Assembly: GCA_030142905.1 (NCBI GenBank)
Contig: JASJOG010000119.1
Location: 152,501 to 216,500 of the forward strand
Length of the DNA stretch: 64,000 bases
DNA from: Heliopora coerulea
Taxonomy: Eukaryota; Cnidaria; Anthozoa; Scleralcyonacea; Helioporidae
Direction: 5' to 3'
This document shows, one piece after another, positions 59,129 through 64,000 of the stretch. The notes under the pieces are model-generated. The model made no database searches, was not told where the DNA came from, and saw only the letters and a list, made by a program, of their open reading frames with translations. The translations under genes and the position numbers were made by a program. Within the stretch, counting starts at the first letter, position 1, and each line of letters starts with the position of its first letter.

Positions 59129-59339
59129 AACCCCGTTTATACTGTTAACATTTTGGGCACGGCACGGCTAAAATTTTGGCAAGGGTGCCGCTATTTTGGG
59201 CACGGCACTGGTGATTTTCACAGTGTAAACGGTGCAGACTTCTTAAAGTTTAGCTGTGCCGAGCACCTCTGTTTATGTAGGTCTCGGCACGGCTAATTTG
59301 TCATGCCATGCCCAAAATCTTGCACTGTGAACGGGGTTC
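59129..59339. mobile_element. Inverted-repeat MITE-like element
   Basis: Left end AACCCCGTTTATACTGT, right end ACTGTGAACGGGGTT. The subterminal words TTTTGGGCACGGCACGGCTA and its inverted relatives (TAGCCGTGCC, GGGCATGGCATG) recur three to four times inside. About 210 bp, non-coding. No clean target duplication. Confidence 0.6.
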
Positions 59340-61557
59340 AAGTATGAAATGATTCAAAAACGGCTGAGCAGATTTTTTTAGAGGAGGGAACTGAAATGCA
59401 TGGAGGTCGGGAGATTTGTTCCCCAGGGAAATTTTTTGGTCATATTGGAAGTAAAATTACTTATTTAATAAACTGGAGCAAGACTATAGGACAGTCTGAA
59501 TAAAAAAATTCATATCCTTATTCTTTCGTCCTTTAAACTTTCCAATGTGACTTCTGAGAAAAAGCGAGTTTAAATCCCTTCATCCTACTCCTCCATCTAT
59601 GTCATCACAAGCTTAACGGTTTTTAGTTCCTTAATCTTTCACACCTGTAATTTCGTCTTTTTATCACTTTTCAATTCTAGTATTGATTTCAGGTAAACGA
59701 AACTTTCAAATGTTTGTCGTGGTTCACTAAATTACGAAATTTGACTGTCATATTTTTCATTAAATATTTGTTGACTTCTTTCAATAAGTCGATCGTGGTT
59801 TGCAAATATTACTTCTTTCTTTGACAAGATTAAGAATTCACAAAAAAAAAAAGCAATGCACTTCATGCGTGCTGAGGCAACGCACGGCATTGACAACAGG
59901 TAGTTGAGTCGATAAAGAATTCTGGTAACTGTACGTGCCAACTTCGTTTCTTAAACTTCAATGAATGGCGTTTTGTCCTACATAGCTCTGACAAGCTACA
60001 AGGTTTGTCGGAAGAAATGAGCTAGGCAGGACTGTATAGTCAAAGAATAAATATTCATGCCATGTAAAACTCGCTAAGCAAAGCTAAAGCAACGACAAAA
60101 GTGTATAAATATATTTATTATAGAATTCTAATAAATATAGAAAACAATATAACAATGATAACACTAATTATAACATTAATAACATTAGTCACAATATCAA
60201 TAATCATCAAGCAAATTTAAAATCGACAAAATGATGGCCGGAAAACAACATGGAGTAGTGGATATCTCTGGCAAATTTTTGAAGATTGAAGCGCAGACTT
60301 GTCCTCTCATAAGGACTCGCTAGTGTTTTCTACTGTCATGAGCAAACGTGCGGTTATCGTGAGACCTGATTAAACAGGTGTACCTTTTCGCACTTGCCAC
60401 AGCCGGCTTGCTGGTGAACAAGATCGTTAGATCTGGGACGAGATACATTTATAGCGTATGAACTAGTGAAGAACAAAAGACTTACAGTGGAATCAAAAAA
60501 CTAGTTCTTAATTGGGAAGAGATTTTGTATTTTAAACTTCAAGATTTACATCCACTAGCTCCTCCTTAGTAAAAAATTAGCCAAGCTATTTTTCACGCGT
60601 TGGTGCTGATTTCCGTGTGCGTTTCTACATACAGTTGGAGTAAATCCAGCGCCTTGCTACACCTAAAACTGGTATTTGGGAGCCCGGTCAGTGAGAGCAA
60701 AGTACGATTTCTTTTTGAGATAAAGCATTAAGGCTCGGATGGATGCGAGACGGTCAATCAAAGCTTTCCGCTAGCAGGAAAACGTATCACCCAAACGCCT
60801 CGTAAACAAACGGTGAATGAATTAGAAGAGTTTCGCTTACCTAACAAAGCGGCACGTTTGTATGAGACAAAACTTCATGTAGATAAAGAATATGATAGAT
60901 AAATTTTATGAGAACCCAGTTTGTGCTGATAGGGGACGTGAACAACGGTCGCATTGCAAAATGAGAGTTTTACGGATGGAAAAGGAGCACAGGTTATTGA
61001 AGTGATGTCGCATAATCAGGACAAGTTTTCAAAAAATACATTCAAGGTCAGGTTGAAAGAAAATCGTTTAAAAACTTTTTATTATTAAATTTTTATAATG
61101 TTTATGATAATGTTTGGATGCGCACCTGATTATGATTAAGTTTCAAGGAAACAATTCATCAAAATAACGACGTACTGTGAAGCTAAATTGGTCTGTTGGG
61201 GCTCACTTATCCCTACCAAAAGAAACTGGGATTATCCATCTCTAAGGTTAAGTACCGTGGGTGCTTTATTTCCCAACAAGTAAATGGAAGTAATTCCTCT
61301 TACGGATGTGTGAACAGCGGGGTTATAGTTTGGGATCAGTAACCAGGGTCATTTACCTCGGTAGACATATGACGGTTTGTCTATCCCGGAGATAATGAGT
61401 AGCGGTCATGAACTTCTGCACATGAGGGACAAAGGGTGTAATTAACTTAATAGTAAGTGCCCTGGGACCACATATCCCTACGGGTCAATTATTCCAGTGC
61501 CGAGTCCACTTCATGTCTTTCTTCTCAACCCACTTCCGACTGGATTTCTCCACTGGA

Positions 61558-61592
61558 CCAGTAAAATCGTCTGGCTTTAGTCAGAGTAAAAT
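61558..61592 (+). repeat. Dispersed 33-bp repeat (copy 4)
   Basis: CCAGTAAAATCGTCTGGCTT, then TAGTCAGAGTAAAAT, just after the nicotinic receptor stop codon on the other strand, so possibly in its 3' UTR. Confidence 0.55.
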
Positions 61593-61620
61593 GGCCCAGG
61601 TCGTCGTCAGTCGGAAAGTG

Positions 61621-63631
61621 TTAATCACTAGTTTCTTCATATTTTGGAGCTTGAGTGAAGATCATCAGAGTCGTACAGGATATGGTGAAGAGAAACAAAG
61701 CGAGAAATGATCTATCGGCTACCTTCGCCACCACTTCCCATTCGTCCATCATCGCTTCTTGTTTCTCCTTCTCTCTCTCCCTGTCTGCCAAATAGTTGAC
61801 GTTTTTCAACAACTTCTCCTCTCCCCTAGAACTCAAGCCATTTCGACCACAGCACTGTACTACCATGTGACGGCATTCACAGTCCGAGTGTGTTGTCTCG
61901 TCTGCCTCACGGTGACGATCGGTGGACAGGTAAATGACGTCATTCGGAGACTCCATGACGTCACGACGAACATGTCCGTTCACTCGGTCCATATGTCCAA
62001 TGTCTCTTAAATCTTGCGTCAGGAGAAAGTGTTCATTTCTTGTGTCGTTTGTCGATTGGCTAGTCCTCTTGCGTCTGATACAATGTTTCGATTTCGCAGT
62101 TGCAACGCAAAGGAGTGGGGCGAGTACGTCGATGGCAAGGACCCGGATGAAGTGCGGTAAAGCGAGGGAGTGGCGCGTGGAGTGGTACACGTTTAGTATG
62201 AGACACGTGATCACCAGGGCTAAGGCAATCTCAAGCATTGACGCCATAAAGAATTTCGCAATCATCGGAGTAACATCGGAGGTGGTCGGTGTGTTTTCGG
62301 CAATCATTAACATAAATACAGTTAAAGACAAGAGTGTCGTGATCACCAAGGTTACTCGCTCGCCAGTATTGGGAGGTAGTATGAAGGTGAATAAGGAAGC
62401 GAGGGTTATAAGAATGCAAGGAATGACAAGATTGTTTAAGTAGAAAAGAATTTTTCGTCGGAAGTGGATAGTGAAGATGAGGTTAATGTAAGGTTCAACG
62501 CAGCAGCTAAAAAATTAAAATATTAATGTTACTTAATGACGATGAAGTGTCGCAGTAGCAGTCACTCACACGTAGTTACTCACTAGAAGACATGCAGAGT
62601 GCCAAATATCGTAAAATTCAGATATATCATAAACTATATGACTTTATAGATATCAAACCAGTCTTATTTACCTAAGAACAAGGAAGAACAGTGAACGCAG
62701 TAATTTATCACCAAGCTTAACTTTCGATTCACATTTTCTTACGCTTTCGCATCGTAAGATAATGATGATGTTTCCTTCTGAGAAAATATTAGTCATGCAG
62801 TCACAGTCATGGTGAAGCTATAGCAGCACGCCCGTAGACAGAGGGTGGAGGGATCCACAGATCCTGCGATTCCCATTCCGTTCCAAGGACAGGGCTCTGT
62901 AGTGAACATGTGTCAGTTGCATCTTCACTTACTCCACGTGTAAATTGTGAACGCGGTTCTCCAAGAACAAACAGACTGAAAACCCCCACACAGGTGATAA
63001 CTGTCTCAAAAACGGTGAGATAAACTTGGTAAATGCACAATTTACGATCACTGCATTTCGCTGGAAAATGCTCTCAAAAGGCGAGAAATGCAATTTCAAG
63101 GGTTTGAGAAACACCAAAATATTTCGACAAGCATGCCCCGAACTGCTCTAGAAAAGTGGCGCTTAAGCCATCAAATTTGAGTGGGGCGTGAGCTGGACCC
63201 GTTCGCTGCAGTGACATTAAGAAATATCCACTGAAGTCCCAATGAATCCCCCGTCACTTCAATACGAGGCTGGGAGCCTGACCGCTAGCACCTTCCCAGT
63301 TATAAATATTAAATGATCAACCCACCCCCACTTTTTCACTGACCTGTACTTCGTTACTTGTCTCTTTGCATGAGCGGAAATAAGATGGAACTCTCCATTA
63401 GGCTGATATTGCAGAAGATCAGCTTCGTCCTGAGCCAGAGAGAAATCTAATTCAAGTCCATGGTAAGTCCAGGAACCGAACTTTAAAGGACAGCGTTGTT
63501 CGTCGAAAGGAAAGTACTCAATGTCGATCTTACAGCGACTTTTCAAGATAACAGGAATGAACCAAACGTTTTCTCCACTTGACTTAAGGATCACGCGCGT
63601 GTTAAAACTGTCTGTTAAATCACCGGCTGCA
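61621..63631 (-). CDS. Nicotinic acetylcholine receptor alpha-type subunit, 3' exons (partial)
   Basis: Two exons: 63631-63344 (enters and leaves in phase 2) and 62506-61621 (stop). The first carries the end of the ligand-binding domain: FGSWTYHGLELDF and the signature loop CKIDIEYFPFDEQRC with 13 residues between cysteines. The junction recreates YSCC, the adjacent cysteine pair that defines alpha-type subunits. The second exon has M1 (NLVIPCILITLASLFTFILP), M2 (GERVTLVITTLLSLTVFML, with the Glu before Arg typical of cation channels), M3, a long hydrophilic cytoplasmic loop (about 130 residues, Arg/Asp/His rich) and M4 near the C-terminus. It is a pentameric ligand-gated ion channel subunit of the plasma membrane. 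N-terminal exons and signal peptide lie beyond the right edge. Confidence 0.93.
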
Positions 63632-63670
63632 CTGTATGTTAAACAAAGATTGAGAAACGTGTCAACATTA

Positions 63671-63885
63671 CAGGGGCACAACTAGAGGGGGGCGGTTGGG
63701 GGGATCACGACCCCTGCCCTTTTTTGTGGGAAATCTTATGTGTGCCCTTTTAGTGACAGCTTTTTGCCCTCATTTCTCAAAGCCACGTAGATCTACTTCA
63801 CTGGAAACGATCAAAATCACTTTTACAATGCCTTGATACTACCATCAAAACCCCTGTCGTTCGGAGTTTCTAGTTGCGCCCCCTG
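63671..63885. mobile_element. MITE with TA target duplication
   Basis: 215 bp. Left end CAGGGGCACAACTAGA, right end TCTAGTTGCGCCCCCTG, flanked by TA on both sides (63669-63670 and 63886-63887). This matches a non-autonomous Tc1-mariner-like element. It sits only 39 nt upstream (in gene sense) of the 63631 exon acceptor of the nicotinic receptor gene. Confidence 0.65.
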
Positions 63886-64000
63886 TATTAAGGATGTCAC
63901 GCTTAGTGGCAGTTTTCAGAAAGTTAATCATAAAATATGATTAATTCCTTCACTTTTCACGACGCAAACTCTCATGATACTTTCCGTAGTTTTTGCTTTA
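63886..64000. other. Right-edge intron sequence
   Basis: Presumed intron of the nicotinic receptor gene. No exon seen. Confidence 0.4.

Larger units (their letters stand above)
58666..61620. other. Spacer between GPCR 2 and the nicotinic receptor gene
   Basis: AT-rich and gene-free as far as I can read. Holds an inverted-repeat element (59129-59339) and a dispersed-repeat copy (61558). Frames at 58809-59018 and 59732-59941 have no recognisable content. Confidence 0.45.

Noticed and set aside
61759..62443. Plus-strand frames of 83 and 169 codons
   Set aside because: They are antisense to the nicotinic receptor exon, whose membrane segments and cysteine motifs clearly define the coding strand.

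Overview
The window looks like animal nuclear DNA, most likely from an anthozoan cnidarian (coral or sea anemone). Genes are split by GT-AG introns, the spacers are AT-rich and full of microsatellites and short palindromic elements, a CR1/L2-type retrotransposon tail is present, and the coding genes are metazoan families: NME5, SNRPE, BTB-BACK-PHR, rhodopsin-class GPCRs and a nicotinic acetylcholine receptor subunit. There is no operon structure and no sign of prokaryotic or viral sequence. Species cannot be told from the sequence.

Layout. (1) About 6.1-22.0 kb, minus strand: a large WD40 plus HEAT-like protein resembling WDR97/WDR87, with at least 16 exons. A further possible exon lies at 1.4-1.55 kb. 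(2) 22.2-43.3 kb, plus strand: NME5, a radial-spoke-type NDPK plus Dpy-30 protein. The promoter and first three coding exons are present twice in direct tandem (21,631-28,246 and 28,247-33,161) and both sets can splice in frame to the shared exons 4-6. Each unit carries a BTB-BACK-PHR gene on the opposite strand inside NME5 intron 2. NME5 intron 3 holds a single-exon GPCR, also on the minus strand. (3) 43.3-48 kb: mostly non-coding, with one uncharacterised 142-residue reading frame. (4) 48.0-51.8 kb, minus strand: a complete five-exon SNRPE gene (92 residues, one 27-nt exon), whose exons are too short to show up as long open frames. (5) 52-57 kb: repeats only. (6) 57.1-58.4 kb, minus strand: a second GPCR, paralogous to the first. 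(7) 61.6-63.6 kb, minus strand: the last two exons of a nicotinic receptor alpha-type subunit. Its 5' exons lie beyond the right edge.

How the genes relate. The WD40 gene and NME5 are divergent neighbours about 240 bp apart (start codon to start codon), and an RFX-type X-box (GTTTCCTTGGCAAC) lies between them. NME5 is a known axonemal protein and the WD40 gene resembles cilia/testis-associated genes, so this is probably a shared ciliary promoter. The tandem duplication copied that promoter, giving NME5 two promoters and two nearly identical first halves. The copied first exon of the WD40 gene has lost its start codon. The most unusual part of the window is this 11.5-kb duplicated region: alternative NME5 cassettes under purifying selection, a broken BTB copy, an apparently chimeric BTB gene, and a pogo-like element with a matching empty site in the sister copy. 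A false duplication in the assembly must be excluded first.
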